This document shows positions 34,839 through 46,875 of a stretch of DNA of 64,000 nucleotides, piece after piece (positions within the stretch are counted from its first letter, which is position 1; every line of letters starts with the position of its first letter). The notes beneath the pieces were generated by a model. It worked only from the letters and a program-made list of their open reading frames with translations. It had not been told where the DNA came from and searched no databases. The stretch comes from Podospora pseudoanserina. Lineage: Eukaryota; Ascomycota; Sordariomycetes; Sordariales; Podosporaceae. The stretch covers positions 2,371,001 through 2,435,000 of the forward strand of contig NC_085922.1 of assembly GCF_035222485.1 (NCBI RefSeq), in the 5' to 3' direction. A program made the translations under genes and the position numbers.

Positions 34839-37016
34839 ATGGCTCCCAGCAAGCAGGACACGACGGCTTACATCAACGCCATCGCCCAACCACCCCCTCC
34901 GGGCACTCCCTACGCCCTCCCCATCCCCGGCACCGAGCGCCCCAACCGGACTCCCATCTACCGCCATTGGCGCTTCCAGAACGGCCCTCTTCTCGAGACC
35001 TTCGACCCCGCCATTCGCACCGTCCACGATCTCTTCGAAGCTTCCGTCGCGCGGGTCCCCAGAAACAGATGCTTGGGCCACAGACCCTGGAACCCTGTCT
35101 CCAAGACATGGGAGAACAAGTTTGTCTGGACGACATATACCGAGGTTGCTGAGCGCAGGAAGAACTTTGGTGCTGGCATCGTTGAGCTGCACCAGCGGGT
35201 TGGCGTCACGGCTGACAAGAAATATGCTGTCGGTCTCTGGGCCCAGAACCGCCCCGAGTGGCAGATCACCGAGTTGGCTCTGCTCTCGCAGTCCTTGTGG
35301 CCCGTTTCGCTCTACGAGACTCTCGGACCCGAGGCGACCGAGTACATCATCAACCACAGCGAGCTGACTGCCGTTGTCTGCTCGCTCCCTCACATCCCCA
35401 CTCTCCTGAAGCTTGCGCCCCGCGTGCCCAGCCTCAAGTTCATCATCTCCCTGGACCCCCTCGATGCCGGTGAGATGACCGGCCACTCCAAGCTGTCGCT
35501 TTTGAACGCTGCGGCCGCCCAGGTTGGCCTTGAGATCTTCTCCATGGAGGGCGTGGAGGCGCTGGGTGCCCGCTCCGGCCGCCCAATGCGCCCTCCCCAG
35601 CCCGAGGATGTTTTGACCATCAACTACACCTCTGGTACCACTGGTGACCCCAAGGGTGTCCTTATCACCCACGCCAACGGTGTTGCCGGTATCTCGGCTG
35701 CTCGCTCCAACCAGAGCATCACGGCTGGCGACGTCCACCTGTCTTATCTTCCTCTTGCGCATATCTATGGTCGCATGGCTGACCAGACTGCTCTCGCGGA
35801 AGGCGCCAGCATCGGTTACTTCCACGGTGACATCACCCAGCTTGTGGAGGATATCAAGCTCCTGCGCCCAACTGGTCTCATGTCGGTGCCCCGTCTCTTC
35901 AACCGCATCAACTCTGCCATCCAGGCCGCCACGGTTGAGCAGGAGGGCTTCAAGGGTGCCCTCTCGCGCCGTGTCATTGAGGCCAAGAAGGCCAGCATGA
36001 AGCTTCCTCCTGGCAAGGCCACCAACAAGCACTTCCTCTACGACAAGATCTGGACCCCCAAGGTCCTCAAGGGTGTTGGTCTCTCTCGCGCTCGCACCAT
36101 GGTCAGCGGTTCCGCCCAGCTCGACCCCGACGTCCACGAGTTCCTTCGCGCCGCCTTTGGCAACAACTTCGTCCAGGGTTTCGGCATGACCGAGACCTAT
36201 GCCGTCGGTACCGTCCAGATGCCCGGCGATTTCACCACCGGCAACATCGGCCCCCCGTGCCCCTCGGTCGAGCTCTGCATCGAGTCCGTCCCCGACTACG
36301 AGTACACCGTCGAGGACAAGCCCAACCCCCGCGGCGAGCTGCTCATGCGCGGTCCCATCATCTTCAAGGAGTACTACCGCAACCCCGAGGAGACGGCCAA
36401 GACAATCGAGGCCGACGGGTGGTTCCACACCGGCGACATCGTCGAGGTGGACAGCATGGGCCGCTTCAAGATCATCGACCGCAAGAAGAACGTGCTCAAG
36501 CTCGCGCAGGGCGAGTACATTTCCCCCGAGCGCATCGAGAACGTCTACCTCGGCAGCTGCAACCTCCTCGCCATGGCCTTTGTGCACGGCGAGCCCAAGG
36601 AGTCGAGTTTGGTGGCTGTGTTCGGTATCGACCCTGTGCACTTTGCTCCTTATGCCAGCAAGATCCTCAAGCAGAACATTTCTGCCGAGGACAAGGCTGC
36701 GCTCAAGGTGGCGGCGAACGACCCGAGGGTCAAGGGGGCGCTGTTGAAGCTGTTGGATAACATTGGAAAGAGCCACAAGTTCAACAGCTACGAGAAGGTG
36801 AAGAATATCTATTTGGATATTGAGCCTTTTTCGATCGAGAATGAGCTTTTGACTCCCACGTAAGTTTTTCCGAGTCACTGTATTGGATACAGTATAACTA
36901 ACGAGATGAACAGCCTCAAGCTCAAGCGCCCGCAGACGGCGAGGGCTTTCCGCGCCGAGATTGACCGCATGTATGAGGAGATTGCGGCCAATGCTGGTTC
37001 CAAGCCCAAGTTGTAA
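34839..37016 (+). CDS. Long-chain acyl-CoA synthetase, probably peroxisomal (FAA2-like)
   Basis: Exons are 34839-36859 and 36914-37016, giving 707 residues. It activates fatty acids to acyl-CoA with ATP. The AMP-binding P-loop YTSGTTGDPKG is at 263-273. The family motifs SYLPLAHIYGR, GFGMTETYA and DGWFHTGDIVEVDSMGRFKIIDRKKN follow, the last carrying the hinge and the adenylate-binding Asp/Arg. The last 34 residues come from exon 2 (GTAAGT/CAG). The C-terminus is ...SKPKL, and the tripeptide PKL fits the degenerate PTS1 pattern, which together with the FAA2-like N-terminus suggests peroxisomal location. A long antisense open frame over this gene is a codon-bias shadow. Confidence 0.93.
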
Positions 37017-37994
37017 GCTGTTAGGGGGGTGGGTTGATTTAGGGGGGATGATTTACTCTGCCATATTGTGTAATACCCAGCTGTTTTTGGATATGTCGGG
37101 GAGGATGGGGGCGGGGGCGGTTGTTTATTTGAAGCGGGTTTCATATAGTGTTATTTATATACACACTTGTAACTTACAGAGTGGGAGTAGGGAGGAAAAA
37201 CAGGACGAAATATCTTTTATCATAGTGTATATGTGTAAAGTCTGAATCGAGAAAATGCCATGAGCTGAGGTACCGTCCATCGTGTGCCTGTACATCTGTT
37301 CTTGCACTTGTTCCTTTCCTAACTATCTTGGTGTAATATCTTGGTGTAGGCAAAGCGCTTTCAATCCCATGATCTACACCATGTTGGAGGCTAGGCTATG
37401 AAGACTGTCCAGCCGAGGATGGTTTTCTTCTGCAGTCAATGTGTGTAGGTTTGGACAGTTGTCTGTTGCATTTTCGTAGAGGAGCTGCAACCGAAAATGG
37501 TACCAGTATTCAGATCGAAGCTCTTCGAAAAGATCACCAAACATCATCACACATTAAAACCCCATTACTATTTGAACAGCTTTTCATTTTGAACTATGAA
37601 ATATGTACACAACCTTGCAACAAAACTGCCACAGCGACAAAAAGAAAAAAAAAGAAAATAAAACTACCAGAAAATGCTCCCAAATGCCAACCCCCACCCC
37701 CGCCTGAACCAGCAGAAGAAACATAGCAAAGAGAAAAAGAAATACCACAAATTTCACCTCTCATCCATTATCCCCCACCAGCCAGATAACGTTCTTGCAA
37801 TGAACAACGAAAAAAATGGTATCACATCAAAGAAAAAGAAATCATGATTCCCATTCGCTGGAGAAAATTTTTTTTGATGTCGTGTGATCGCGCTTCCCCC
37901 CCTTCTGACCCGTGTGAGAGAGAGAAACTCATGCTTTCATTCCTCGTCATCATTATCGTTCCTTTCAACCGCCCCCGATTGTGTTCACTGTTGC
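37017..37994. other. Convergent intergenic region (acyl-CoA synthetase / GLT1)
   Basis: Two 3' untranslated regions and AT-leaning spacer; A-rich stretches lie near 37641-37672. No gene is supported. Confidence 0.4.
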
Positions 37995-40900
37995 TCAAGC
38001 AATAGCAGTAAACACCTCCTCAGCAGTCCTCTTGACAATACCACCAGTGACAGGCAAGCTGGTGTTCTTCTCAAGATACAAATCAACCTCGCGAGCAGCC
38101 TGGCGACCCTCATTGATACCCCAAACGATAAGCGACTGTCCACGACGGCAGTCACCAGCCGCGAAGACACCCTCCACATTGGTGCTGTACTTCCCAGCAG
38201 GAGTCTTGACGTTCTTGCGAGCGTCCTTCTCGATCTCGTCACCCAAGACACGAGCCTCAGGTCCCAAGAAACCCATGGACAAGAGGACGAGGTCGGCAGG
38301 GAAGAACTGCTGAGAACCCTCAACCTTCTTCATGTCCCAACCACCGCTGGCAGACTTGGTCCACTCAACACGGACGGTGTTGATGCCCTTCACCTTGCCG
38401 CTGCCGTCGTCGACAAACTCCTCCGACATGATGCAGAACTCACGGGGGTCCTTGCCTGTGTGTTGAGCCACCTCAGTGTGACCGTAGTCGACACGGTAGA
38501 TGCGGGGCCACTGGGGCCACGGGTTGTCGCGCGCACGCTCCGGGGGAGGCTGAGGCAGCAGCTCAAAGTTGACAACCGACTTGGCACCGTGGCGGACAGA
38601 GGTACCGATGCAGTCGTTACCGGTATCACCACCGCCAATGACAACGACGTGCTTGTCCTTGGCAGAGATGTAAGAACCGTCAGCCAGCTCGGAGTCAAGC
38701 AGAGACTTGGTGTTCTTGTGAAGGAACTCCATGGCGAAGTGGATACCCTCGAGGTTGCGGCCCTTGATGGGAAGGTCACGAGCGACAGTGGCACCGGTGG
38801 CGATGATGACAGCATCATTCTCAGCCTTGAGATCCATCAGCTTGATATCGTCGCCGATGGAAACACCGGTCTTGAAGATGACACCCTCGTCGGCCATGAA
38901 CTTGGTGCGTCTGTCGACGATGCGCTTGTCAAGCTTCATGTTGGGGATACCATACATGAGCAGACCACCAAGACGGTCAGCACGCTCGTAGACGGTGACA
39001 AGATGGCCAGCCTTGTTCAGCTGATCGGCGGCAGCAAGACCAGCGGGACCAGAGCCAATGATGGCAACCTTCTTGCCGGTGCGGACCTCGGGAGGGTTGG
39101 GAACCATCCAGCCCTTCTCGAAACCTCTGTCAATGATAGCGCACTCGATGGACTTGATGCCAACGGGGTCTTCGTTGATGCCGAGAACGCAAGCACCCTC
39201 GCAGGGAGCAGGGCAAACACGACCAGTGAACTCGGGGAAGTTGTTAGTCATGAGGAGACGGTTGAGGGCGTCCTGCCACTGGTTCTGGAAAACAAGCTCG
39301 TTCCACTTGGGAATGATGTTGGAGATGGGGCAACCAGTATCAGACTGGCAGAAGGGGACACCGCAGTCCATGCAGCGAGCGGACTGATACTTGAGCTCGT
39401 CCTCGTCGAGTCTCTGAGAAAGCTCGGCCCAGTCCTTGACACGCGTCTTGGCGCTGCGGTACTTCTCAGAGCGGCGCTGGTACTTCATGAAGCCCTTGGT
39501 TTTGTCGAGCACAAGAGCCTTCTTCTTATCACGGGTCTGGTCACCGAAGCTCTCTTCGATATCAGCAAGCTTCTCGGTGTGCTCCTTCTTGGCCTCCTTC
39601 TTGGCCTCCTTCTTCTGCTCAACGCCAGAGACGATGGGAAGGTTGTACTCAGCACGCTTGGCCTCAGCAGCCTTAGCAGCCTCCTCGGCAAGGACGCGCT
39701 TGTAGTCAACAGGCAAGACCTTGATGAAACGGGGAAGGGCGCGGTTGAAGTCGACCAGGATGCGGGCCGCAAGCTCGGAGCCAGTGTAGTGGTGGTGATC
39801 CTCGATGAGACCGCGGAGGTAGGCAACTTCCTCGGGGTCCTCGACGGGGCCAGCCTCCACCATTTCGGTGTTGAGCTTGGTGAGGAAGTCCTGGTGGATG
39901 TCAAGGACGTAGGCGATACCACCAGACATACCGGCAGCGAAGTTGCGGCCAGTGCTGCCAAGAATGACGATGCGGCCACCAGTCATGTACTCGCAACCGT
40001 GGTCACCAACACCCTCAACGACAGCGGTGGCACCGGAGTTGCGGACGGCGAAACGCTCAGCAGCAACACCACGGAAGAAGGCAGTACCGCTGGTAGCACC
40101 ATACAAGCAGACGTTGCCGATGAGAATGTTCTCCTCAGCCTTGAAGACGGCCGAGCGAGGAGGGTACACGATCAAGCGACCACCAGACAAGCCCTTGCCG
40201 ACATAGTCGTTGGCATCACCCTCGAGCTCCAGGGTGATACCAGGAGCGAGGAAAGCACCGAAGGACTGACCGGCTGAGCCCTTGATGTTGACGTGGATGG
40301 TATCCATGGGGAGACCAGCCTCGCCAAATCTCTTGGAGACGTGGTAGGAGAGCGAAGTACCCATGGCACGATCGGTGTTGACAATGTCGCACTCGATGCG
40401 GGAGGGAAGACCCTTGTCAAGAGTCAACTCGGCCTCGGAGATGAGCTTGTTGTCGAGGCGGACGTAGAGGCGATGGTCCTGCTTGCGGACGTTGAAGGTG
40501 GCGACACCGGGGCGAAGCTTGTGGGCAGGCGTGAGAATGAGAGAAAGATCGATGTTAGCGGTCTTGTTGGTGCGCAGATCCTCGCGAACCTTGAGGACCT
40601 CAGCACGACCGATCATCTCGTTCACGGTGCGGAAGCCAAGCTTGGCCATGATGGCACGGAGCTCGTTGGCAACATAGTAGAAGAAGTTGATGACGTGCTC
40701 GGGAGTACCAGTGAACTTCTTGCGAAGCTCAGGATCCTGGGTGGCGATACCGACAGGGCAAGTGTTCTGACGAAAAGGTTAGCAAAACTCGGGAATTGGG
40801 GATCTCAAACCACAAACCAGATGACAATTGTGAGTAACGAGGCCATTCCCAAGCTGAAATAGGGACCCTGAGACCTGAATCGCGCGATAATCATCCTCCT

Positions 40901-43900
40901 CAACGTCTGTGACCGTGAAGGGGCGGGCGTCGTCAGTGTGATAGGTCTTGGCCATGTTCATCCTCTTGCGAGGCATGAGGAGGTATTGCTGGAACTTAGC
41001 AGACCCCTTGCCAAGGTAGCAAATGAAGACATCGCCAGGAATATCTGACCACCCATCCCCAAACTTCTGGTTATTGACTTCTCTGTCAATGCCTGTGACA
41101 GAGATACCGCAACTCAGTGCCAAGTCGCGGAGATCCTCCACGATTTTCCTATGCTCATCGGTGCGCTGCGTAAAACGGTAGGTATTGTGTGACTTCACAT
41201 AGCAGCCATCAGAATCGATGAGGCCAGCGATGACAGCCAGCCGAGTAGCCTCATCCGCAGTCTTGTAGCAGTCGGGGATACCACCACTCTTGTCACCAAG
41301 GAGACCAAGGGAACGGAGGCCATCCTGGATGGGATTCCAGTGATACCCAGGCATCCCCTCCTGACTGGAGATCTTATATGTGTAAGTATTGTGGTTGGCA
41401 TAGTGATTAGTCCCCGGAATAGCATCACCAGCCTTCTGCTGGAGGTGCTCGCTGACGTGGAGCGGGCGAGCCCCGGCTGGCCTGCTGGCGTTGAGCTCCG
41501 CAACATGGCTATGAAGCCAGACTTTGACCTCAAGATCGGAGCTGGAGACGATCGGGCCGCCTGTGGACCCATCACCAAGCCAGAAGCCCAGGAGCCAGGG
41601 GTCGATGGGGACGGACCTCTGGACGTTGGCCGGGTGAGGAGCAAAGGCAAGGGGGGCGCGGTAAAGCTTCAAGTGATTCTTCTTGACCTGCTTGCTGCAC
41701 AGCCCCTCGTACCGAGTCACGGTCATCCTGAAGTCATCACCATCTCTGACAATATAAGGGTCAACGAGATGATGGTGTTCACTCCTCAGCAAGTCATATA
41801 CCAAGCGACCTTGCTGCTCGGTAGGGAAACGACGACAGATTCTCCGGACACCACCGCATTGGCACCCATTATTCAGCCCACTTCTCAATTTGGTGAAGCG
41901 ATCGAGTGTAGCTGATGGGAGTGACATGAGTGATGACTCGCCCAGGGTTGACATAGCGTCTGATGATGCAGCATCTGCTTCATGCAATACTGGCATCCTC
42001 GAAGGCTGTCCATTGCTGCCTCCAGTAAGCGCCGACTGACTACGGCTGAAGGGGCGATGCCCAAGGGGGATTGGTGGTGATGAGCCCCCATTTGAGTTGT
42101 TCCCTGCGTGTCCAAGGGACGAGTTTGGTCTGGACGTATACTGGGAAGAACCAGGACGGTAAGATCCTCCATATGTCGAGGACGGGAGCTCAATGTCGCG
42201 GAACTGTTGTCCTATCTCAGGTCCGAGGTCCACCAGCTCGACATCATCTACCTCTAAATCTTCCATGGGAACGTCTGATGGTATGCTGTCCAAATATTCT
42301 TGCACAGCACTATGCAGTGCCTCTCTGACCAGGCCAGGCTCATTCTTAAGCTCTTGGTTAGCAATTTGGCGCAGAAAGTCGTCAAACTCAGGGGGGTTGT
42401 CGTCGTGGCCGGCTGCGTGAAAATGTGCTTCCACACGACTGTCGACATAGCTATGGACCTCCTCTTCAGTCGGGGTATGGTCCTGACTATCGACAAGGTC
42501 ACGGTAGAGGAAATGAGCAGCCTGATCCCACCTCAGACTGCACGACTCTCTCTCACGACCGGAACGGTCACAGCGTGTCAACCAGTAAACCTGCCAGTCG
42601 ACCTTGTCCCCATTCTGGGAGCAGACAAGGGAGGGGGCAGTGCCATATGTCCGCAGGGGGAGGATGTGATCAGGAGTGCACTTGAAGCTTTTCTTCTCAC
42701 GAGAATCAAACTCCTTGTAGTGTATCTCCTTCATAGGGCCCCTCTTGACCTCATCCACGGCGAGGACCAGGACCGGGAGGTGGTTGTCGTCGAGGAGGGT
42801 GTCGCCGACATTGATCTCGGCAATCGTCGTGACGCCGGCGAGGGTGCGGACAGTGGTGGAGGGATGTAAACACTTTCTCATCTTCACGCGCTCAGTTAGC
42901 TTGTATTCAACAAGAAATCATCATGGGATGGTGGGCGGTGGATGAAGTGAGGCATCCAAAAGACAGTGACAGGCGTCCAAAAGACACCTGAAGGCATATT
43001 TGGATGTGAAGAAGGCCTATTTTCAATTCAAACAGGCCTTCTTCAAATCCAACCATGCCTCTCTGCATCATTCGCACGCCTGAAATCCATCCGGGCCAGG
43101 TGTGAAGGGGTAACAAAAATATCAAAAAGTGATCAACTTACCATGATGCAACCCATCGCAATCAAGGGGGTGGTAGCGAAACCCCATTCCTCGGCACCAA
43201 GCAAGCAAGCAAGGGCGACATCGCGACCAGTGCGGAGCTGACCATCAGTCTGGACAACAACACGGCCACGGAGATCGTTCAAGACCAAAGTCTGATGAGT
43301 CTCGGCAAGACCCAACTCCCAAGGGAGACCGGCATACTTGATACCAGTCCAGCGCGAAGCACCGGTACCACCATCGTGACCAGAGATCAAGATGTGATCA
43401 GCCTTGGCCTTGGCGACACCAGAGGCAACAATACCAACACCAGTCTCGGACACAAGCTTCACTGACACACGCGAGCGAGGGCTCGAGCACTTGAGGTCGT
43501 AAATGAGCTGCTTCAAATCCTCGATCGAGTAAATATCGTGATGAGGAGGAGGCGAGATCAAACCGACACCAGGGGTCGAGTGACGAGTGCGGGCAATGGA
43601 CTTGGAGACCTTGTGGCCGGGCAGCTCACCACCCTCACCGGGCTTGGCACCCTGGGCCATCTTGATCTGAAGCTCATCAGAGTCGGCAAGGTAGGCGGAC
43701 GTGACACCGAAACGGCCAGAGGCAACCTGCTTGATGGCAGAGCGCATGGTATCGCCGTTGGGCATGACCTGCGAGCGCTCAGGATCCTCACCACCTTCAC
43801 CGGTGTTGGACTTGCCACCAAGTCTGTTCATGGCCACAGCGAGAGTGGAGTGAGACTCCATGGAAATAGAACCATAAGACATGGCACCAGTGCAGAAGCG

Positions 43901-46875
43901 GCGCACGATCTCGGTCCAGGGTTCAACCTGCTCGATGGGGATGGGAGTGGTCTCCTCAAACTTGAAGTCGAGCATGCCACGGAGCGTGCAGGCCTTGATC
44001 TGCTCATACTCGGAGCGGGAGTAGGCCTCGTACGACTTGTCGTTCTTGGTGCGGACGGCGTCCTGGATATTGGCAATCGACGTGGGGTCGTTGATGTGAG
44101 CTTCACCACCATCACGCCAGTGGTACTCGCCAGACTCGGGAAGGCCAGCAACACCAACAGTGTAGCGCGAGGGGAAACCACGCTCGTGGAGGCGGAAAGC
44201 GTCCTCAGCAATGAGCTCGAAAGTGATACCCTTGATGCGGGAGGCAGTGCCGCGGAAGCAGCGGTCGACAACGCTGTCGTCAACACCGAGAGCCTCGAAG
44301 ATCTGAGCACCCTTGTAACTGGCGAGGGTAGAAATACCCATCTTGCTCATGACCTTCAAGATACCACCGTCAACAGAGTGCTTGTAGTTGTGGATTAGCT
44401 GCTCGTCGGTGAGCTTCTTCTTGATGAGCTTCTCCTTGTTGAGCTTGAGGATGCACTCCATCGCAAGGTAGGGGTTGATGGCATCCACACCGTACCCGAG
44501 AAGCACACACATATGGTGAACCTCACGAGCTTCGGCAGTCTCAACGACGAGAGCAGCCATGGAACGCCACTTGTTGGCAACGAGATGATGGTGAACCATA
44601 CCAGAAGCCAACAGGGCAGAGACAGCAACACGATCCTTGGATGTGTTGCGGTCAGTCAGGACAATGATGCGATCGCGAGCCTCGATGGCGGCAGTGGCCT
44701 CCTTGCAGATGTAGTCAAGGTGGTTGATGTAGCCCTGGACACCCTCGGTCTTGGGGAAGGTGATGTCAATGGTCTTGACGGTCCACTCGGGGTAGAGCTT
44801 GGACATGTTGTTCAAGGCATTGAACTCCTCAATGGAAAGGATGGGGCTGGGCAGGAGGAGTCTGCCGCATTGGGAAGCATCCATCTCCAAAAGGTTGCCC
44901 TGAGGTCCGACATAGCACTCTAGAGACATGACGATGGACTCTCTGATGGGATCGATAGGAGGGTTGGTGACCTGAGCGAACAGCTGACGGAAGTACTCAT
45001 AGAGCAGCTTGGGGGCCTGAGACAGGCATGCAAGAGGAGCATCGTTACCCATGGAACCGAGAGCCTCCTTCTCGTCAGAGGCCATCGGAGCGAGCAGCAA
45101 GCTGACCTGTTCAAAGGTGTAGCCGAAAGCATGCAGAAGAGGGTCCTCCTGGAGCTTGAAGTCATCAGGCTTGGCAGCGAGCACAACGCTCTTGTCCTCG
45201 CCAACCTTTTCCAAGACATTGGGCATGGTGATCAGGTTCTCATCGAGCCAGGATCTGAAGTCCTGACGGGTGGAAACAGCAGCCTTGAGCTCGCTGTCAT
45301 CGATAATACGACCGGCGTGAGTGTCGACGAGAAGCATGCGGCCAGGCTGCAGACGGCCCTTCTGAATGATTCTTTCGGGCTCAACGGGGATGGTACCAAC
45401 TTCGGAAGCGCAGATGATGCGGTCATCATCCATCACGTAGAAGCGGCAAGGGCGAAGACCGTTACGGTCAAGGTTGGCACCGCAGAAACGACCATCGGCA
45501 AAGGTGAAGAGAGCAGGACCGTCCCAGGGCTCCATCTGGCAAGCAGCCCACTCGTAGAATGCGGCCTTCTTGGGGTCCATGGCACTGTTGCCCTGCCAGG
45601 CCTCGGGGACCATGAGCATGACGGCCTCTGGGAGAGAAAGAACACCATTGATGGTGAGGAGCTCCAACACGTTGTCAAAGGCAGCGGAATCAGAACCACC
45701 ATCCTCAACGACCGGGTAGAGGTCCTCGAGCTCATCACCGAAAATGTCAGACTGCATGACACCCTCACGAGCGCGCATCCAGTTCTTGTTACCACGGAGA
45801 GTGTTGATTTCACCTGGGGTTAAAGTTAGCATGTGATGTCGGTCTTGCAAATCCAGCCTACTGCTTACCGTTGTGAGCGGCCCATCTCAGGGGCTGAGCA
45901 CGGTCCCAAGATGGGAAGGTGTTGGTAGAGAAACGCGAGTGTACCAAGGCAAAGTGCGCCTCATAATCAGCATTCACCAAATCGTGGTAGTATTGGTAGA
46001 CTTGTACTGGAGCCAACTGTCCCTTGTAAACAATGTTCTTGTTCGACAGAGAGCAGATGTAGAACCAGTTCTGAAGCCCGACGGTGCGGGTGGCACGCTT
46101 CCGGAGGACATAGAGTTGTCTCTCGAACAGCCTGTCATCGAACTTGTCTGCGTCCGTGATCTCAGGAGCATCCCCAGAACCATAGGCAGACTGGAGAACC
46201 ACAAAGGGCTGCAGAATGGTAGGCTCGCGAGAAGCAGCAGCCGGACCAAGGAGAGTGGAGTCCACGGGAAGCTCTCGCCACCCGAGGACTCTCAAGCCCA
46301 AGGACTCGGCAATATCTTCCAACTGCCGCTTGGACTCTTGCAGGGTCTCTGGATCAGGCTTGAAGAACAGATTGCCCACAGCGTACTGTCCCAATGGAGG
46401 AAGCTTGATGCCCTCCTCACGCTCAAAGTTCTTGACAAAGAACTTGTGGGGAATGGATGTCATGACACCAGCACCATCACCATCTCGCGCATCAGATCCC
46501 ACGGCACCACGATGGGTCATGTTGCATAGAAGGTTTCGCGCTGTCAAGGTTAGTTATTGATTCGACATGACCGCTGTCAGGAGAACTCACCATCGCTGAC
46601 GATTTTGTGGCTAGCCTTGCCCTTGATGTGGCAAGCAAAGCCCACACCGCACGCATCTTTCTCGAGTGAGGGATCATACAACCCCCTGGAGGTAAAGTGT
46701 TAACAAAGCAAAGTATTCAGCCGAACCAAGGGGACACATACTGCTTCACCGGAAGAGCACCAGCCCACGAGTCGTTGTTTTCTGTCTGGTATTCATAGGG
46801 CTGGTAGTTGTATTGCTCAGACTCTAGGTGAGTCTGTCGATCATCAAATTCTGGGGTCAGCTTGATCTCGCCCAT
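37995..46875 (-). CDS. GLT1: GLT1, NADH-dependent glutamate synthase, interrupted by an intein
   Basis: Six exons (46742-46875, 46591-46685, 45869-46540, 43142-45813, 40818-42881, 37995-40766) encode a 2802-residue precursor; removing the 682-residue intein leaves 2120, the usual length for fungal GOGAT. It makes two glutamates from glutamine and 2-oxoglutarate with NADH, working with glutamine synthetase in ammonium assimilation. A 56-residue propeptide precedes the catalytic Cys57 (DACGVGF) of the class II amidotransferase domain. The central and FMN domains follow, with the cysteine triplet (C, CHL, NTC) expected to bind the 3Fe-4S cluster. Then come the beta-helix domain ([13 protein letters not shown] ... 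[10 protein letters not shown]) and the NADH/FAD half with its Cys-rich segments ([18 protein letters not shown]) and dinucleotide folds GSGPAG and GGGDTG. The intein sits between K1194 and C1877. Introns have GTATGT, GTGAGT, GTAAGC, GTAAGT and GTTTGT donors. Upstream DNA is rich in GATA motifs. Confidence 0.97.
40827..42872 (-). mobile_element. GLT1 intein with LAGLIDADG homing endonuclease (682 residues)
   Basis: This is an in-frame protein-splicing element, running from C1 to N682 and followed by Cys+1 of GLT1. Splicing motifs are complete: block A starts [10 protein letters not shown] with VGD at 22-24; block B has the TPDH motif (66-69); blocks F and G end with LVTHN, followed by C, giving penultimate His and terminal Asn. 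The endonuclease has both LAGLIDADG motifs with their acidic residues, [10 protein letters not shown] (427-436) and AGLIDSDG (549-556), so both activities look intact. A Ser/Gly/Pro/Asn-rich stretch (about 230-330) lies before a short Cys-rich patch ([13 protein letters not shown]) and the first endonuclease motif. Codon use is close to that of the host gene, so the element is not recent by that measure. Fungal GLT1 inteins at this kind of site are known; homing activity here is inferred. Confidence 0.95.
42951..43058. repeat. Imperfect inverted repeat and direct repeat in GLT1 intron 4
   Basis: Arms 42994-43018 and 43034-43058 are 25 nt each with 22 matches, separated by 15 nt; the inner 12 bp (GTGAAGAAGGCCT side) pair almost perfectly. 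Just beside them, a 16-nt unit (GGCRTCCAAAAGACAS) occurs twice at 42951-42966 and 42972-42987. All lie in the 260-nt intron that precedes the intein exon. Confidence 0.85.

Noticed and set aside
34608-36878. 756-codon minus-strand frame antisense to the acyl-CoA synthetase
   Set aside because: Same cause: antisense of a C-ending codon-biased gene. The sense strand has the complete AMP-binding motifs.
37884-40277. 797-codon open frame on the plus strand antisense to GLT1
   Set aside because: It mirrors the strongly biased codons of the GLT1 C-terminal half on the opposite strand. Its product has no domain and is Leu/Gly/Asp/Val-repetitive, typical of an antisense shadow.
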